Assembly: GCA_015488075.1 (NCBI GenBank)
Contig: WFOM01000093.1
Coordinates: 1 to 6,814, forward strand
Reading direction: 5' to 3'
DNA length: 6,814 bases
Source of the DNA: Helicobacteraceae bacterium
Lineage (GTDB): Bacteria > Campylobacterota > Campylobacteria > Campylobacterales > Sulfurimonadaceae
The notes beneath the pieces are model-generated. The model searched no databases, was not told where the DNA came from, and was given only the letters and a program-made list of their open reading frames with translations. The translations under genes and the position numbers were made by a program. Positions 6,319 through 6,814 of the stretch are shown here, one piece after another. How positions within the stretch are numbered: the stretch's first letter is position 1; every line of letters starts with the position of its first letter.

Positions 6319-6814
6319 ACAACAAAACAAACTACACGATAGTCGGTGTTTTTGTTATTTTGGGATTTGTTTTGATATCTTTTTTCGGATACTGGATGTT
6401 AAAACCAAAAACAAACGAAGAGCTTTCTTATTATCTTATATATTTTGATGAATCTGTTTTGGGGCTTAATGTAAATGCACCGGTAAAATACAAAGGTATA
6501 GAAGTCGGAAAAGTTGAAAAACTTTCTATAAATCCAAATAACCCTGAACAGATATCCGTTTTGATATCGGTTAAAAAATCAACACCAATAAGAACTTCAA
6601 CAAGAGCTAAACTCACACCTCAGGGTATAACAGGTCTAAGTTATATAAATCTTATACTCGGTAACAAAAACTCTCCCACTTTAAAAAAGCAAAAAGGTCA
6701 AAAATACCCCGTGATAAAAACAGAAGTTTCGTTTTTTTCATCACTTCAGTCAGGTTTTAACGATATAACAAGTCAGATGTATGTTGCTCTTAAAAATTTA
6801 AATGAGGTTATAAA
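6315..6814 (+). CDS. mlaD: MlaD-like MCE-domain substrate-binding protein, 3'-truncated
   Basis: This is the 5' part (166 full codons) of an MCE-domain protein, the periplasmic lipid-binding subunit anchored to the inner membrane that forms a ring on top of MlaE. It starts MNNKTNYTIVGVFVILGF. One uncleaved transmembrane helix spans about residues 8-29, and no lipobox or signal cleavage site is apparent. The MCE domain spans about 38-116: YFDESVLGLNVNAPVKYKGI (43-62), EVGKVEKLSI (63-72) and LTPQGITGLSYINLIL (100-115) are typical of the family. After residue 135 a region that looks helical begins (SSLQSGFNDITSQM and onward), as in longer MCE proteins with a C-terminal helical segment, and it is cut by the right edge. 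The frame stays open to 6814. Being last in view, it may be followed by an outer-membrane lipoprotein or MlaC-like gene; nothing here shows that. MlaD fits better than a multi-MCE protein such as PqiB, but this is not proven without the C-terminus. Confidence 0.9.
   Translation, partial: MNNKTNYTIVGVFVILGFVLISFFGYWMLKPKTNEELSYYLIYFDESVLGLNVNAPVKYKGIEVGKVEKLSINPNNPEQISVLISVKKSTPIRTSTRAKLTPQGITGLSYINLILGNKNSPTLKKQKGQKYPVIKTEVSFFSSLQSGFNDITSQMYVALKNLNEVI

Overview
The window reads as one continuous + strand operon from an AT-rich Gram-negative bacterium, most likely a member of the Campylobacterota (Epsilonproteobacteria). Three things point there: a cheV-cheA-cheW cassette in that order, a CheA carrying a C-terminal receiver domain (CheAY type), and codon use rich in ATA (Ile), AGA/AGG (Arg) and AAA (Lys). 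A free-living Sulfurimonas-like relative is plausible, but the sequence seen here does not fix the genus.

Layout: (1) 1-569, the 3' part of a calcineurin-like metallophosphoesterase related to UDP-2,3-diacylglucosamine hydrolases (LpxH-like, lipid A synthesis), cut by the left edge. (2) 566-4467, the chemotaxis signalling core: cheV (CheW domain plus receiver), cheA (HPt, long charged linker, dimerisation, kinase, CheW-like and receiver domains) and cheW. (3) 4478-6814, a phospholipid-transport (Mla/MCE) ABC cassette: an mlaE permease with a fused N-terminal STAS domain, the mlaF ATPase and the 5' part of mlaD, cut by the right edge.

The seven genes are packed with almost no spacing. Four junctions overlap (ATGA at 566, 3970 and 6315; TAATG at 5573-5577). 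The only gaps are 15 bp (cheV/cheA) and 10 bp (cheW/mlaE). No promoter, terminator, RNA gene, mobile element or CRISPR can be supported. The che/mla junction stands out: mlaE has no convincing Shine-Dalgarno sequence, while every other complete junction has one.

Functionally, CheA autophosphorylates in arrays coupled to receptors by CheW and CheV. Its own receiver and that of CheV probably act as phosphate sinks or in adaptation; CheY, CheB, CheR and receptors are not in the window. MlaE, MlaF and MlaD should form an inner-membrane lipid transporter, with the STAS domain standing in for MlaB. No wholly new system is evident. The points worth a second look are the che-mla operon linkage, the STAS-MlaE fusion, and the linker that occupies the usual P2 region of CheA and contains a possible helical docking segment.
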